A stretch of 58,430 bases of DNA from Cyanobium sp. FGCU52 (GCA_024958715.1 JANWUS010000074.1:1-58430), one strand, 5' to 3'. Positions 8,597 to 18,700 are shown, numbered from the stretch's first letter. Notes: a model not told the origin generated them from the letters alone. Made by a program: numbers and translations.

Positions 8597-9004
8597 TCAG
8601 CGCTTGGAGAACTGGGGGGCCTTGCGGGCTTTCTTGAGGCCGTACTTGCGGCGTTCCTTGGCGCGGGGGTCGCGGCTGAGGTGGCCTTCGGTCTTGAGAG
8701 GTTTGCGGTTGTCGGGGGACAGGTCGCAGAGGGCACGGGCAGCACCCTGCTTGATCGCATCGGCCTGGCCGGTGAGGCCGCCACCGCGCACGTTGACCAG
8801 CAGGTCGTACTGGGACTCCAGGCCGAGGGTCTGCAGGGGAGCCTTGACCGCCGCCAGGTAGACGGGGTTGTAGTTCAGGTAGTTGTCACCGGGGCGGCCA
8901 TTGATGGTGACGCTGCCGCTGCCGGGCACCACACGGACGCGGGCGACGGCCGTTTTGCGGCGACCCGTGCCCCAGTAGACGACGCGATTGGTGGTGCTGG
9001 TCAT
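8597..9004 (-). CDS. rpsI: 30S ribosomal protein S9
   Basis: 135-residue S9 (uS9) with the conserved start region [19 protein letters not shown], the [16 protein letters not shown] segment, and the C-terminal [12 protein letters not shown], whose last Lys-Arg reaches the P-site tRNA anticodon. The start ATG at 9004 overlaps the rplM stop in an ATGA, so translation of the two is coupled. A longer in-frame ORF extending upstream is only the rplM shadow. Confidence 0.97.
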   Translation of the reverse strand: MTSTTNRVVYWGTGRRKTAVARVRVVPGSGSVTINGRPGDNYLNYNPVYLAAVKAPLQTLGLESQYDLLVNVRGGGLTGQADAIKQGAARALCDLSPDNRKPLKTEGHLSRDPRAKERRKYGLKKARKAPQFSKR

Positions 9005-9456
9005 TTGGTGGCGGTGGTGGCGGGATCGAGGGCGAGGACCTGGGGCTTCTGGGCGGCATGGGGATGCTCGCTGCCCTTGTAGACCTTCAGCTTGCGGAAC
9101 AGCTGCCGGCCCAGAGCGTTGTGGGGAAGCATGCCCTTGATGGCGGCTTCCACGATCCGCTCCGGCAGGCGGCCCTGCAGGTGAGCGAAGGTTTCGGTCT
9201 TCATGCCGCCGGGGCGGCCGGAGTGACGCCGGTAGAGCTTCTGGGTGGGCTTGTTGCCGCTGACCCGGATCTTGTCGGCGTTGATCACCACGACGAAGTC
9301 GCCCGTGTCGAGGTGGGGGGTGTAGGAGGGCTTGTTCTTGCCGCGCAGCACCTGGGCCACTTCGCTGGCCAGGCGACCGAGGGTCTGATCGGCGGCATCC
9401 ACCAGATACCACTGGCGATCAAGCGACTCGATGGAGGGCTGGGTTGTCTTGTTCAT
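9001..9456 (-). CDS. rplM: 50S ribosomal protein L13
   Basis: 151-residue L13 (uL13), an early assembly protein of the large subunit. Conserved stretches include [34 protein letters not shown] and [11 protein letters not shown] chose [16 protein letters not shown] at 9456; an in-frame Met at 9477 adds MAAPLGA, which is not typical of the family. rplM-rpsI are paired as in most bacteria. A 207-base gap separates it from truA, with room for its own promoter. Confidence 0.96.
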   Translation of the reverse strand: MNKTTQPSIESLDRQWYLVDAADQTLGRLASEVAQVLRGKNKPSYTPHLDTGDFVVVINADKIRVSGNKPTQKLYRRHSGRPGGMKTETFAHLQGRLPERIVEAAIKGMLPHNALGRQLFRKLKVYKGSEHPHAAQKPQVLALDPATTATK

Positions 9457-9663
9457 TGCGCCTAGAGGGGCTGCCACCTACGGAGTAAGCGGCGAGGGGT
9501 CAGCGGGGGAATCACCGGCGGGCCTGGGTGGGGGCCCATCCCAGCCTGGTGGGATCGAACGGAATGTTCGAACCTACCGCGCCGCCGGTTCCGTCCTGGC
9601 CCGAGGGGCAAGGGAGGGGCGGCCGCGCCATGGCTGACCTGGGGATCCAGGGCGGGTGGGATG

Positions 9664-10524
9664 TCAGCAGGTGGGCTCCGGCGAATCGGAGCCTGCCAGC
9701 TGAAACCGCGGTTGGCAATCATACCAGGCGGCTCTGGGGAAGATCTCCTGTCCGTAGCCCACCCGCAGCAGGCACAGTCCCTGGGGAGGGGCCGCCTCCT
9801 TCACGGCGGCCCGATCGCACGAGCGCCAGCGACGCCGCAGCTCGGCTGCGCTCAGGCGCCCCTCCCCCAGGGCCACCAGCTGCCCCATCAGCAGGCGCAC
9901 CATGCCGTAGAGGAAGCCGCTGGCCTGGAGCTCCGTCACCACCAGATCGCCGCGGCGCTCCAGGGTCACCTCCTGCAGGGTGGTGCGGCTGTGGGACCTG
10001 CTGCTGCCGGCCCGCTCGAAGGCGGCGAAGTCGTGGTGGCCGAGCATCTCCTGGAGAGCAGCGGCCATGGCGGTTTCGTCGAGGCGGTGCCGGTAGCGAT
10101 GCCAGCTCCACGGGGCCAGGAACAGGTTCGGGGCCCTGCCGTTGTGGATGGTGTAGCGGTAGCGCCGGTAGCGGGCCGAGTGGCAGGCGTGCCAGTCGGG
10201 GGGCACCTCCGCGGCGGCGCGGACCCGGATCGTGGGGGGGAGCCGGCCGTTGAGCGCCTTGGGCCATCGCCCGGCGGGGATGGGCCCGGCGGCATCGAAA
10301 TGCACCACCTGGGCTGCGGCGTGCACGCCGCTGTCCGTGCGACCCGCCGCCACGGCCAGGGCCGGTCGATGGGGATCGAGGGCTTCGATCGCCGCCTCCA
10401 GCGTCTCCTGCACGCTGGGATCCCGGGGCTGCCGCTGCCAGCCGCAGAACGCCGCGCCGTCGTACTGCAGGCACAGGGCGATGCGGCGGGTCGGCAGGGC
10501 AGGTGACTTGGAGGGAGAAGCCAT
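9664..10524 (-). CDS. truA: tRNA pseudouridine(38-40) synthase TruA
   Basis: 286-residue pseudouridine synthase that modifies positions 38-40 in the anticodon stem of tRNAs. The catalytic Asp64 is in GRTDSGVHA. Other conserved segments are [14 protein letters not shown] near the N-terminus and [15 protein letters not shown] near the C-terminus. The last ~30 residues are not typical. The ATG lies 2 bases after the T run of a strong terminator hairpin, leaving no visible ribosome binding site. The gene follows rplQ as in many cyanobacteria. Confidence 0.94.
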   Translation of the reverse strand: MASPSKSPALPTRRIALCLQYDGAAFCGWQRQPRDPSVQETLEAAIEALDPHRPALAVAAGRTDSGVHAAAQVVHFDAAGPIPAGRWPKALNGRLPPTIRVRAAAEVPPDWHACHSARYRRYRYTIHNGRAPNLFLAPWSWHRYRHRLDETAMAAALQEMLGHHDFAAFERAGSSRSHSRTTLQEVTLERRGDLVVTELQASGFLYGMVRLLMGQLVALGEGRLSAAELRRRWRSCDRAAVKEAAPPQGLCLLRVGYGQEIFPRAAWYDCQPRFQLAGSDSPEPTC

Positions 10525-10525
10525 G

Positions 10526-10559
10526 AAAAAAGCCGCGGGGACCTGTGGTCCTCCGCGGC
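10526..10559 (-). terminator. Intrinsic terminator between rplQ and truA
   Basis: Stem GCCGCGGAGGACC / GGTCCCCGCGGC with a 3-base loop and one mismatch, followed on the minus strand by TTTTTT. It closes the large ribosomal-protein operon after rplQ and ends two bases from the truA start codon. Confidence 0.9.
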
Positions 10560-10592
10560 GGGAAGGGTGGATCGCGACCCGGACTCGACGGA

Positions 10593-10943
10593 TCAGACCA
10601 GTTCGATGATGGCCATTTCGGCGTTGTCGCCGCGGCGCCGCACCGTGCGGATGATCCGGGTGTAGCCGCCGCTGCGGTCGCCGTAACGGTCCTGGGCCTT
10701 GTCGAACAGGGCGTGGACCAGCTGCTTGTCGTAGATGTAGCCGATGGCGCGGCGACGGGCGGCCAGGCTGCCGTCCTTGGCCAGGGTGATCATCCGCTCG
10801 GCTTCGTCACGCAGGGCCTTGGCACGGGCCTTGGTGGTGGTGACGCGACCTTCGCGGATCAGCTGGGTGGTGAGGCCACGCAGCATGGCCTTGCGTTGGT
10901 CGGCGGGGCGTCCCAGCAGGGGGACTCGGCACTGGTGTCGCAT
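10593..10943 (-). CDS. rplQ: 50S ribosomal protein L17
   Basis: 116-residue L17 (bL17): [24 protein letters not shown] start, then [28 protein letters not shown] and a C-terminal [24 protein letters not shown], all typical. It follows rpoA by 53 bases and is the last gene of the operon before a strong terminator. Confidence 0.97.
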   Translation of the reverse strand: MRHQCRVPLLGRPADQRKAMLRGLTTQLIREGRVTTTKARAKALRDEAERMITLAKDGSLAARRRAIGYIYDKQLVHALFDKAQDRYGDRSGGYTRIIRTVRRRGDNAEMAIIELV

Positions 10944-10996
10944 GGATCGGGACGGGTCGGTACGCGGAAGAGGGAGGCTGCCTGGCGGCAGAGGGA

Positions 10997-11935
10997 TCAG
11001 GCGCCGGTACGGCTCTGGGGCAGGGAGATGCCGATGCGCTCGAGGGCCTCGATCACCTCGTCGGCCGATTTGGAGCCGAAGTTCTTGATCTCGAGCAGAT
11101 CCTCGTAGCTGAAGCCCATCAGGTCGGACACGGAGTTGACCTGGGCCCGCTTGAGGCAGTTGTAGGCCCGCACCGAGAGGTTCAGCTCCTCGAGGGGGAT
11201 CTGGGCCTCGGCGGAGGGCTCGGGCTCCAGACCCGGTTCCTCGGCCATCGTGAGGCTGGCGAGGGGCTGGAACAGGGCGATCAGCTGGTTGGCCGCCTGG
11301 GCCATGGCGTCGTCGGGGGTGACGCTGCCGTTGGTCTCGATCTCGAGGCGCAGCCGCTCGCGGGCGGAGCCGCCCTCACCCACGGCGGTTTCATCGACGG
11401 TGTAGTTCACCCGGCGCACCGGCATGAACACCGCGTCGATCTGCAGCAGGTCGATGGCGCTGGTGTCCTCGTTGTGGCGGTCCACCGGCCGGTAGCCGAT
11501 GCCCCGCTCCACGTGCACCTCCATCTCCAGGGTGTGGCCCTCGGCCACGGTGGCGATCGGACGGTCGCCGTCGATCACGGTGACCTGGGAGGAGAACTGG
11601 AGATCGGCGGCCGTGACCGTGGCCGGACCGTTGACCACCAGCCGGCCGATCTCCAGCTCGCGGCTGCGGCTGGCAACCGGCACCGATTTGCAGTTCAGCA
11701 GGATGTCGAGGACGTCCTCGCGCACACCGGGAACGGTGGCGTATTCGTGGTTGACGCCGGCGAGACGGACCGCCGTGATGGCGCTGCCTTCGAGGCCGCC
11801 GATCAACACCCGGCGCAGGGCGTTGCCCAGGGTGGTGGCCTGGCCCCGATCCAGGGGGCCGATCAGGAACGTGCCCGTCTGGGAACGGTCGTCGGCAACC
11901 TGATGCTCGACCCGATCGATCTGGTAGTGCAGCAC
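10997..11935 (-). CDS. rpoA: DNA-directed RNA polymerase subunit alpha
   Basis: 312-residue alpha subunit. The N-terminal dimerisation domain (about 1-230) includes [22 protein letters not shown], which nucleates beta and beta' assembly. The C-terminal domain (about 245-305; [36 protein letters not shown]) binds UP elements and activators. It lies between rpsK and rplQ as in most bacteria. The sequence reads through without interruption. Confidence 0.98.
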   Translation of the reverse strand: MLHYQIDRVEHQVADDRSQTGTFLIGPLDRGQATTLGNALRRVLIGGLEGSAITAVRLAGVNHEYATVPGVREDVLDILLNCKSVPVASRSRELEIGRLVVNGPATVTAADLQFSSQVTVIDGDRPIATVAEGHTLEMEVHVERGIGYRPVDRHNEDTSAIDLLQIDAVFMPVRRVNYTVDETAVGEGGSARERLRLEIETNGSVTPDDAMAQAANQLIALFQPLASLTMAEEPGLEPEPSAEAQIPLEELNLSVRAYNCLKRAQVNSVSDLMGFSYEDLLEIKNFGSKSADEVIEALERIGISLPQSRTGA

Positions 11936-12011
11936 GGTCTGAGGAAGCGAAAGAAGGAACGGGAACCGAAGGGGGCTGGGCGGGGCCAGGAAGACTTCGG
12001 GAGGAGAGGAT

Positions 12012-12404
12012 TCAGACGCGGCGGCGCTTGGGCCGGCGGCAACCGTTGTGGGGCAGCGGGGTGACGTCGCGGATCAGGGTGATCTCGAGACCGGCCACCT
12101 GCAGGGCGCGGATGGCGGTTTCACGGCCGGATCCGGGGCCGCGCACCAGCACTTCGATCTGACGCATGCCCTGCTCGAGGGCGCGGCGTGCGGCGGCTTC
12201 GGCCGCCGTCTGGGCGGCGAAGGGGGTTCCCTTGCGGGCGCCCTTGAAGCCGGAGGCTCCGGCCGACGACCAGGCGATCACTTCGCCGGCGGTGTCGGTG
12301 ATCGAGACGATCGTGTTGTTGAACGTGCTTTGGATGTGAGCAACGCCGTTGGGCACGTTGCGCTTGGCCTTCTTCGGGCCGGTCTTCTTGGCGGGCTTGG
12401 CCAT
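12012..12404 (-). CDS. rpsK: 30S ribosomal protein S11
   Basis: 130-residue S11 (uS11), part of the small-subunit platform. Typical segments are [38 protein letters not shown] and the C-terminal [20 protein letters not shown] small terminator-like hairpin ends two bases before its ATG. rpoA follows 76 bases downstream. Confidence 0.97.
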   Translation of the reverse strand: MAKPAKKTGPKKAKRNVPNGVAHIQSTFNNTIVSITDTAGEVIAWSSAGASGFKGARKGTPFAAQTAAEAAARRALEQGMRQIEVLVRGPGSGRETAIRALQVAGLEITLIRDVTPLPHNGCRRPKRRRV

Positions 12405-12406
12405 GG

Positions 12407-12428
12407 AAAAAGCCCTGCGGTGGCAGGG
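12407..12428 (-). terminator. Terminator-like attenuator hairpin before rpsK
   Basis: 6-bp stem CCCTGC / GCAGGG, 4-base loop, one C, then TTTTT on the minus strand, ending two bases before the rpsK start codon. The stem is short, so it is more likely an attenuator or leaky stop than a full terminator. Confidence 0.5.
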
Positions 12429-12541
12429 AGGTGATCGGGGGACTGGGGGGACACCCTGGTGACGCCGCTCGGTGGACCGACCCCCATGAGGGGGCGGGCG
12501 ACGGGGAGCGGGCGGCAGGGTGGGGGCCGAAGGCCGGGGCC

Positions 12542-12907
12542 TTACTTCTTCTTGCCGGCGACGGTCTTGCGGGCGCCGCGGCGGGTGCGCGCATTGGTGC
12601 GGGTGCGCTGACCACGCACGGGCAGACCCATGCGGTGGCGGCGACCCCGCAGGCAGCCGATGTCCTGCAGGCGCTTGAGGGCCATGCCCTCTTCGCGGCG
12701 CAGGTCGCCCTCAAGGATGTAGGCCTCGGCGGCGCCGCGCAGCTTCTGCACGTCGGCGTCGCTGAGATCCTTCACCCGGATGTCGGGGCTGACCCCCGTC
12801 TTGGCGAGGATCTTGCGGGCACGGGTGAGCCCGATGCCGTACACGTAGGTGAGAGAGATCTCGACCCTCTTGTCACGAGGGATGTCGACACCGGCGATCC
12901 GAGCCAC
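12542..12907 (-). CDS. rpsM: 30S ribosomal protein S13
   Basis: 121-residue S13 (uS13), a head protein contacting tRNA and L5. [26 protein letters not shown] is the conserved start, [22 protein letters not shown] the conserved basic stretch and KKTVAGKKK-like residues the tail. It lies between rpmJ and rpsK. The 137-base gap to rpsK contains only short GC-rich repeats such as CCCCC ATGA GGGGG at 12481-12494. Confidence 0.97.
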   Translation of the reverse strand: MARIAGVDIPRDKRVEISLTYVYGIGLTRARKILAKTGVSPDIRVKDLSDADVQKLRGAAEAYILEGDLRREEGMALKRLQDIGCLRGRRHRMGLPVRGQRTRTNARTRRGARKTVAGKKK

Positions 12908-12934
12908 GTCTGGAAACTGTCGAAGGGAAGGAAG

Positions 12935-12968
12935 AAAAAGGGGCTGCCCTCAGGGGGGGGGGGGCAGC
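12935..12968 (-). terminator. Terminator-like hairpin between rpmJ and rpsM with a 12-base C/G run
   Basis: Stem GCTGCCC / GGGCAGC encloses a loop that consists mostly of a 12-base G run on the plus strand (12953-12964). On the minus strand CCC then TTTTT follows. It would act on the transcript between rpmJ and rpsM. Confidence 0.55.
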
Positions 12969-12983
12969 AAGGCGTGGGGCTGA

Positions 12984-13097
12984 TCAGCCCTGACGCTGTT
13001 TGTGCTTGGGGTTGGTGCAGATCACCATCACCCGGCCGTGGCGACGAATCACCCGGCACTTGTCGCACATTCTCTTGACTGAGGCACGCACCTTCAT
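12984..13097 (-). CDS. rpmJ: 50S ribosomal protein L36
   Basis: 37-residue L36 (bL36) read directly from the sequence: starts [17 protein letters not shown] and ends NPKHKQRQG. The zinc-ribbon ligands C11, C14, C27 and H32 are all present, so this is the zinc-binding form. It sits between adk and rpsM as in many cyanobacteria. Confidence 0.96.
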   Translation of the reverse strand: MKVRASVKRMCDKCRVIRRHGRVMVICTNPKHKQRQG

Positions 13098-13167
13098 GGG
13101 CCGTGTGCTCTCCGAATTTGCAAACAGCCACCCTATCACATGGGTCAACCACCCATGCAGGCCGGGC

Positions 13168-13716
13168 TCAGCTGAGCAGGGCCTCGATGCGGGAGCCGAT
13201 CTCCTCGACCGTGCCGCTCGCCTCCACGGCCACCAGCTGGCCGCGCTCGCGGTAGTGGTGGATCAGGGGGGCGGTCTGCTCGCGGTAGACCTCCAGCCGG
13301 TTGCGGATCACCTCCTCGTTGTCGTCGGCCCGCCCGCGGCCCAGCAGGCGCACGATCAGGACGGCGTCGTCGAGTTCCATCAGCACCACCAGTTCGATCT
13401 CCTGCCGGAGTTCGGCCAGCAGGGCATCGAGGGCCTCCGCCTGGGGCAGGTTGCGCGGGAAGCCATCGAGCAGCCAGCCACCGGTGTGGCCCTCCAGCCG
13501 GCTGCGCACGATCGCCAGCACCAGCTGGTCGCTCACCAGTTCGCCGCGGGCCATCACCGCCTCCGCCTCCTGACCCAGGGGCGTGCCGGCCTTGACCTCG
13601 GCGCGCAGCAGGTCGCCGGTGGAGAGGTGGAGCAGGCCGTGGGAGCCTGCAAGGCGCTGGGCCTGGGTGCCTTTGCCGGCACCGGGAGGACCGAGGAAGA
13701 GGAGGCGTTGCTTCAT
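13168..13716 (-). CDS. adk: Adenylate kinase
   Basis: 182-residue short-type adenylate kinase (ATP + AMP to 2 ADP). P-loop [10 protein letters not shown] at residues 8-17, AMP-site segments [13 protein letters not shown] and [13 protein letters not shown], and [21 protein letters not shown] instead of a long LID, so it lacks the extended zinc lid as is usual in cyanobacteria. I chose [12 protein letters not shown] at 13716; an upstream in-frame Met at 13785 adds 23 residues unlike the family. It follows secY by 69 bases. Confidence 0.96.
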   Translation of the reverse strand: MKQRLLFLGPPGAGKGTQAQRLAGSHGLLHLSTGDLLRAEVKAGTPLGQEAEAVMARGELVSDQLVLAIVRSRLEGHTGGWLLDGFPRNLPQAEALDALLAELRQEIELVVLMELDDAVLIVRLLGRGRADDNEEVIRNRLEVYREQTAPLIHHYRERGQLVAVEASGTVEEIGSRIEALLS

Positions 13717-13785
13717 GGGCGAGGGAGAGAAGGAGGGAAAGGATGCCCTGCGACAGGGCCGTTCAGGACGAGGAGCGGAGGCCAC

Positions 13786-15108
13786 TCACTGGCGCACCAT
13801 GCCCTCGTAGCGCTGGGAGATCACGTAGGTCTGCACTTGCTTGGCGGTGTCGATCGCCACGCCCACCAGGATCAGCAGCGAGGTGGCCCCCAGTCCCTGG
13901 AAGGTGCGCACCTGGATCGCACCTTCCACGGCCGACGGGATGATCGCCACGGCACCGAGGAACAGGCCCCCCAGCAGGGTCAGCCGGTTCTGCACATTCG
14001 ACAGGTAGGTGGCGGTGGCCGAGCCGGGTCGCACACCCGGCACCGCAACGCCGCTGCGCTTGAGGTTGGTGGCGATGTCCACCGGATTCACCGTGAGCGA
14101 GGCGTAGAAGTAGCCGAAACCGAGGATCAGGGCGAAGAACACCAGGGCGTAGAGCCAGGGGGTGCTGCTGTTGGGATTCAGGTAGCCGGCCGCGCGGATC
14201 AGCAGGGGATTCTTGGTGAAGTTGGCGATGGTGAGCGGCAGGAACACCACGGCCGAAGCGAAGATGATCGGCATCACGCCGCCGGCGTTGAGCTTGAGGG
14301 GCAGATAGCTCTGCCGGGCCGCCAGCATGCCGGCGCCCCCCACCTGGCGTTTGGCGCTCACGATCGGGATCCGGCGGTTGCCCTCCTGGACGAAGATGAT
14401 CCCCACGATCGTGACCAGGAACACAAGCAGCAGGATCACGATCCCGCCCACGGTGCTGCGATCGCGGCTGGTGGTGGCCAGCTGGATCGTGGCCCCGAGG
14501 GCCTTGGGCAGGGTGGCGACGATGTTCACGAAGATCACCAGCGAAGCCCCCTGGCCGATGCCCCGTTCGGTGATCACCTCGCTGATCCACATCACGACCA
14601 TCGAGCCGGCCACCAGCGCCAGGCTTGTCTGCAGCACGAACTGCCAGTCGCTGAGGCCGGGCAGGGCGTACTGGCGCAGGATCAGGGCGAAGACGATGCT
14701 CTGGATGACGCCCCAGCCCAGGGCCACGTAGCGCGTGATCTGGGCGATCTTGCGGCGGCCGGCCTCGCCCTCGTTCTTCTGCAGATCCTCCAGCTGGGGC
14801 AGGGCGGCGGTGAGCAGCTGCAGGATGATCGAGGCGTTGATGAACGGCAGGATCCCCAGGGCGAAGACCCCCAGGGTGGAGATGCCGCCGCCGGTGAAGA
14901 TGTCGAGAAAGCCCAGCAGCTGTCCGCCCTGGGCGATGAACGACTGGAAGGCCACCCGGTCGATCCCCGGCACCGGGATGTAGATGCCGAGTCGCACGAG
15001 CAGCAGCAGGCCCAGGGTGATCAGCACCCGGTCCCTGAGTCCCTTGGCCTGGACCAGCTGACTGAGGATTTCCGCGGCGCTGGGGTTGCGCCCCCGGCTG
15101 ACGACCAT
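13786..15108 (-). CDS. secY: Preprotein translocase subunit SecY
   Basis: 440-residue central channel of the Sec translocon with ten membrane helices, serving plasma and thylakoid membranes. Recognisable segments: LGIYIPVPGIDR near helix 1, the plug region with GGGISTLGVFALGILPFINASI, EVITERGIGQGASLVIFVNI, and the cytoplasmic loop PTWLALTI-region equivalent around residues 240-260. It sits between rplO and adk as in the spc operon. Confidence 0.98.
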   Translation of the reverse strand: MVVSRGRNPSAAEILSQLVQAKGLRDRVLITLGLLLLVRLGIYIPVPGIDRVAFQSFIAQGGQLLGFLDIFTGGGISTLGVFALGILPFINASIILQLLTAALPQLEDLQKNEGEAGRRKIAQITRYVALGWGVIQSIVFALILRQYALPGLSDWQFVLQTSLALVAGSMVVMWISEVITERGIGQGASLVIFVNIVATLPKALGATIQLATTSRDRSTVGGIVILLLVFLVTIVGIIFVQEGNRRIPIVSAKRQVGGAGMLAARQSYLPLKLNAGGVMPIIFASAVVFLPLTIANFTKNPLLIRAAGYLNPNSSTPWLYALVFFALILGFGYFYASLTVNPVDIATNLKRSGVAVPGVRPGSATATYLSNVQNRLTLLGGLFLGAVAIIPSAVEGAIQVRTFQGLGATSLLILVGVAIDTAKQVQTYVISQRYEGMVRQ

Positions 15109-15135
15109 GACGGCGGTGGGGGTGAGGGGAAAGAA

Positions 15136-15179
15136 AGAAAAGGGCCGACCGCGGGACTGGATGTCCGACGGCCGGCCTT
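15136..15179 (-). terminator. Possible attenuator hairpin between rplO and secY
   Basis: Imperfect hairpin built around GGAC / GTCC with outer GGCC-type pairs and two mismatches, followed on the minus strand by TTTTCTTTC. It lies in the 98-base gap between rplO and secY. Confidence 0.35.
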
Positions 15180-15206
15180 GAAGCTAGAGGGTGGCGGGCA
15201 CCGGCC

Positions 15207-15659
15207 TCAGCCGATGATCTCGACGCTGCCGCCGGCGGCCTCGATCTTCTCGCGGGCCGTGGCGGTGAAGGCAGCCGCCTTCACCGTGAGCTTGACCTTG
15301 AGATCGCCATTGCCGAGCACCTTCAGCGGATGCTTGGGGCTGGTGACCAGACCGGCCTTGACCAGGTCGTCGATGTCGACGGTGCTGCCGGCGGCCAGGT
15401 CGGCGAGCTTGCCGACATTGATCACGGTGAACTCCTTCGGATTCACCAGGGGGAAGTGCTTGAGCTTGGGCACCCGGCGGTAGAGGGGCATCTGGCCGCC
15501 CTCGAAACCGGGGCGGGTGGGGCGACCCGAGCGGGACTTCTGACCCCGCATGCCGAAACCGCAGCTGGCACCCTGACCGGCGGCGATACCGCGGCCCTTG
15601 CGGGTTTTGCGGCGGCGGGCGCCGGGGTTGGGCTGGAGGCTGTTGAGCTGGAACGTCAT
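15207..15659 (-). CDS. rplO: 50S ribosomal protein L15
   Basis: 150-residue L15 (uL15). The glycine- and arginine-rich N-terminus [20 protein letters not shown] and [31 protein letters not shown] are hallmark regions that thread into 23S rRNA. It follows rpsE directly. No rpmD (L30) gene lies between rpsE and rplO, as in other cyanobacteria. Confidence 0.97.
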   Translation of the reverse strand: MTFQLNSLQPNPGARRRKTRKGRGIAAGQGASCGFGMRGQKSRSGRPTRPGFEGGQMPLYRRVPKLKHFPLVNPKEFTVINVGKLADLAAGSTVDIDDLVKAGLVTSPKHPLKVLGNGDLKVKLTVKAAAFTATAREKIEAAGGSVEIIG

Positions 15660-15667
15660 CGGGGACC

Positions 15668-16312
15668 TCAGGAGTAGATCTGCTCGAGGGAGATGCCCCG
15701 CTCCTTGGCGGTCTCCTTGTGGGTGCGGAGGGCCGAGAGGGCCTCCATGGCGGCGCGGGCGTTGTTGAGGGGAGTCTTGGAGCCCAGGCGCTTGGCCAGC
15801 ACGTTCTTGATGCCGGCCAGTTCAAGCACGGTGCGGATCGAACCGCCCGCGATCACGCCGGTACCGGGAGCGGCCGGGCGGATCAGCACGCTGGCGGCGC
15901 CATCACGGCCGTTGCTGAGGGTGGGGATGGAGCTGTGGCGGGTGAGGGGCACCTTCACCAGGTGCTTCTTGCCATCGGCCACGCCCTTGCGGACGGCGCC
16001 GATCACGTCGCCGGCCTTGCCGACGCCCACGCCCACCTGCCCGCGCTCGTTGCCGACCACGACGATGGCCCGGAAGCTCATCTTCTTGCCGCCCTTGACG
16101 GTCTTGGAGACGCGGCGGATCTGAACCACCCGCTCCTGCCATTCGGAGTCACGCTCCTGGCCGCGACGGTTGTCGCGCCCGCGACCGCCCTTGCGGTCGC
16201 CCTTGCCCTCACCCCGGCCGCCGCGGCGCTCCTGCTGCCCTTCGGCGGCGGCGGGAACGTCGGCAGCGCCCGGAATGTCGCTGGTCTGGATCTGGTCGTT
16301 GGTTTCGGTCAT
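15668..16312 (-). CDS. rpsE: 30S ribosomal protein S5 with basic N-terminal extension
   Basis: 214-residue S5 (uS5), involved in decoding fidelity and mRNA unwinding. The core (about 57-214) has [39 protein letters not shown] and [20 protein letters not shown]. Before it is a ~55-residue low-complexity extension rich in Gly, Arg and Asp ([20 protein letters not shown]), longer than the E. coli protein. The start is the ATG giving [12 protein letters not shown] at 16312. Confidence 0.96.
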   Translation of the reverse strand: MTETNDQIQTSDIPGAADVPAAAEGQQERRGGRGEGKGDRKGGRGRDNRRGQERDSEWQERVVQIRRVSKTVKGGKKMSFRAIVVVGNERGQVGVGVGKAGDVIGAVRKGVADGKKHLVKVPLTRHSSIPTLSNGRDGAASVLIRPAAPGTGVIAGGSIRTVLELAGIKNVLAKRLGSKTPLNNARAAMEALSALRTHKETAKERGISLEQIYS

Positions 16313-16325
16313 GGTGAGAGCAGGA

Positions 16326-16691
16326 TCAGAACTGAAGGCCCGCTTCCCGGGCGGCGTCGGCCAGGGCCTTGACCCGACCGTGGTACAGGTTGCCGCCGCG
16401 ATCGAAGACCACCTGCTGGATGCCCTTGGCCAGGGCCCGCTTGGCGACCAGTTGGCCCACGGCCACGGAGGCCTCGCAGGTGCCACCGACGGTGAGGCTG
16501 GGGCGCAGATCCTTGTCGAGGGTGGACGCCGAGCACAGGGTGTTCTGGGCGTCGTCGTCGATGACCTGGGCGTAGATGTGATTGTTGGAGCGGAAGACCG
16601 CCAGCCGGGGCCGGTCGGCGGTGCCGGAGAGATTGCGACGCAGACGGCGATGACGCTTCTGGGTCTGCAGCTTGCGGGAGAGGGAAGACAT
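16326..16691 (-). CDS. rplR: 50S ribosomal protein L18
   Basis: 121-residue L18 (uL18), which binds 5S rRNA with L5. Typical segments are the basic N-terminus [24 protein letters not shown] region, [17 protein letters not shown] and [26 protein letters not shown]. It lies between rplF and rpsE, 13 bases before the rpsE start. Confidence 0.97.
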   Translation of the reverse strand: MSSLSRKLQTQKRHRRLRRNLSGTADRPRLAVFRSNNHIYAQVIDDDAQNTLCSASTLDKDLRPSLTVGGTCEASVAVGQLVAKRALAKGIQQVVFDRGGNLYHGRVKALADAAREAGLQF

Positions 16692-16723
16692 GGGGGTACA
16701 GGCTAAGGGTGCAGGGCAGACCT

Positions 16724-17263
16724 CTATTTCTTGCCGGTCTTGCCGGCCTTGCGCAGGATCCGCTCGCCTTCGTACTTGATGCCCTTGCCCTTGTAGGGCT
16801 CGGGCGGACGGATGGCGCGGACCTTGGCCGCCTCGTTGCCCACCACTTCCTTGTCGGCCCCGGAGACCAGAACAGTGGTGTTGTTCTCCACAGCGAAGGT
16901 GACGCCCTCGGGGGGCACCATCTCCACCGGGTGGCTGTAGCCGGCGCTGACCACGAGCTTCTTGCCCTGGACCTGGGCGCGGTAGCCCACGCCGACGATC
17001 TCGAGCTTGCGGGTGAAGCCCTGGCTCACGCCCTCGACCATGTTGGCGACGAGGGTGCGGCTGAGGCCGTGCCGCTCACGCGAGCGGCGGTTGGTGCCGG
17101 CCGGAGCCACCACGAGCTGGGCGCCGTCCTGGCTGATGGTGACGCCATCCGGGAGGGTGCGGCTGAGTTCCCCCTTGGGTCCCTTGACGGTGACGGTGAG
17201 GCCGTCGAGGCTGACGTTCACCTTGTCGGGAACGGGGATCGGTGCTTTGCCGATACGTGACAT
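16724..17263 (-). CDS. rplF: 50S ribosomal protein L6
   Basis: 179-residue L6 (uL6) with two repeated domains. [15 protein letters not shown] is the conserved start and [28 protein letters not shown] the conserved C-terminus that lies near the sarcin-ricin loop. It follows rpsH by 18 bases. Confidence 0.97.
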   Translation of the reverse strand: MSRIGKAPIPVPDKVNVSLDGLTVTVKGPKGELSRTLPDGVTISQDGAQLVVAPAGTNRRSRERHGLSRTLVANMVEGVSQGFTRKLEIVGVGYRAQVQGKKLVVSAGYSHPVEMVPPEGVTFAVENNTTVLVSGADKEVVGNEAAKVRAIRPPEPYKGKGIKYEGERILRKAGKTGKK

Positions 17264-17281
17264 GGATGTGACCTCCCTGGA

Positions 17282-17683
17282 TCAGTAGACGTAGCAGAGC
17301 ACTTCGCCGCCGACGCCCTGCTTGCGGGCGTCGCGGTCGCTCATCACACCCTTGGAGGTGGAGATGATCGCCACTCCGAGACCGCCGAGCACCTTGGGGA
17401 GCTGGCGGGTGTTCTTGTAGATGCGCAGACCGGGCTTGCTCACCCGCTGCACGCGGCGGATGGTGGGCTGACGGTGCTTGCCGCTGTACTTGAGCTGGAG
17501 CACCAGCTGCTTCTGGATGCCCTCGCCTTCCTCGCTGATGTCGGCGATGAAGCCCTCCTGCTGCAGCACGTTGGCGATGCTGCGCGACAGGCGGGAGGCG
17601 GGAATCCTGGTGCTCTCGTGGCGCTTCTCACTCGCATTGCGAATGCGGGTGAGCATGTCGGAAATCGGGTCGTGGTTGGCCAT
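17282..17683 (-). CDS. rpsH: 30S ribosomal protein S8
   Basis: 133-residue S8 (uS8), a 16S rRNA central-domain binder. Starts [17 protein letters not shown] and ends with the conserved [20 protein letters not shown] and GGEVLCYVY. It follows rplE by 20 bases in normal spc order (no rpsN between them). Confidence 0.97.
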   Translation of the reverse strand: MANHDPISDMLTRIRNASEKRHESTRIPASRLSRSIANVLQQEGFIADISEEGEGIQKQLVLQLKYSGKHRQPTIRRVQRVSKPGLRIYKNTRQLPKVLGGLGVAIISTSKGVMSDRDARKQGVGGEVLCYVY

Positions 17684-17703
17684 GGTCGTGTCCGGAAGAG
17701 GGC

Positions 17704-18243
17704 TCAGTTGCTGCGGAACGGCATCCCCATTTCGCGGAGGAGGGCCCGGCCCTCTTCGTCGTTACGGGCGCTGGTCACGATCGTCACATCCATGCCCCGG
17801 ATGGCGTCGATCTTGTCGAAGGAGATTTCGGGAAAGATGATCTGCTCCCGAACCCCCAGGGTGTAGTTGCCGCGGCCGTCGAAGCTGCGGGGGCTCACGC
17901 CGCGGAAGTCGCGGATGCGCGGCAGGGCCAGGTGAATCAGGCGCTCCAGGAAGGCATACATCCGCTCGCCCCGGAGGGTGACGGTGACGCCGATCGGCAT
18001 GCCCTGGCGGATCTTGAAGCCGGCGATGGCCTTCTTGGCCCGGGTCACCACCACTTTCTGGCCGGTGATCTGGGCCAGCTCGGCGATGGAGGCCTCCAGG
18101 GCCTTGGCGTTCTGGGCGGCTTCGCCCAGGCCCCGGTTGACGGTGATCTTCACCACCTTCGGGACTTCATGGACGTTGGAGAGGTTGAGATCCTTCAGCA
18201 GCTTCGGCTGAATCGTCTCCCGGTAGCGCTGTTTCAGTGACAT
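17704..18243 (-). CDS. rplE: 50S ribosomal protein L5
   Basis: 179-residue L5 (uL5), which binds 5S rRNA and contacts the P-site tRNA. Conserved regions: [40 protein letters not shown] and the C-terminal [21 protein letters not shown] 100-base gap to rplX is the largest in this part of the operon; I see nothing convincing in it. Confidence 0.97.
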   Translation of the reverse strand: MSLKQRYRETIQPKLLKDLNLSNVHEVPKVVKITVNRGLGEAAQNAKALEASIAELAQITGQKVVVTRAKKAIAGFKIRQGMPIGVTVTLRGERMYAFLERLIHLALPRIRDFRGVSPRSFDGRGNYTLGVREQIIFPEISFDKIDAIRGMDVTIVTSARNDEEGRALLREMGMPFRSN

Positions 18244-18343
18244 GACGGAGGGAGGGGGTGCGCTTCTGGACGTGGTCAGAAGGCGGACGTGAGCGGGATG
18301 GGGAAAGGGAGATGTAGGGGGAAGAAGGCTCGGGGGCTGGCGA

Positions 18344-18700
18344 TCAGTCGAGGATTTCGCCGGTCTTCTTGAGGCGGCGCTTCTTGGTGCCGTCCTTGTC
18401 GACCACGATCTCCACGCGGCTGGCCACCTTCTTGGTGGTGGAGTAGAGCATCACGTTCGAGGCGTGCAGCGAGGCTTCCTCGGTGACGATGCGGCCGGTC
18501 TCGCCCTCCTGGGTGGGCTTGACGTGGCGGGTGCGCAGGTTGACGCCCTGCACCACAACACGGTTCTGGTAGGGAAGGGTGCGCAGGACCTCACCGGTCT
18601 TGCCCTTGTCCTTGCCGCTGATCACCTGGACGGTGTCGCCCTTCTTGATGCGCATCTTGATGCGCACCTGGGCCTTGGCTTTCGGGGTGGCGGTGGCCAT
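18344..18700 (-). CDS. rplX: 50S ribosomal protein L24
   Basis: 118-residue L24 (uL24), an assembly initiator. The KOW motif is in [20 protein letters not shown], and [23 protein letters not shown] follows. The short Ala/Lys N-terminus before it ([15 protein letters not shown]) is slightly longer than usual. It follows rplN by one base. Confidence 0.97.
   Translation of the reverse strand: MATATPKAKAQVRIKMRIKKGDTVQVISGKDKGKTGEVLRTLPYQNRVVVQGVNLRTRHVKPTQEGETGRIVTEEASLHASNVMLYSTTKKVASRVEIVVDKDGTKKRRLKKTGEILD

Noticed and set aside
9541-9590. tRNA-like T-loop sequence GTTCGAA between rplM and truA
   Set aside because: No acceptor, D or anticodon stems can be formed around it.
13000-15483. 827-codon plus-strand frame opposite adk, secY and rplO
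   Set aside because: Shadow of three confidently identified genes on the minus strand; no domain is visible.
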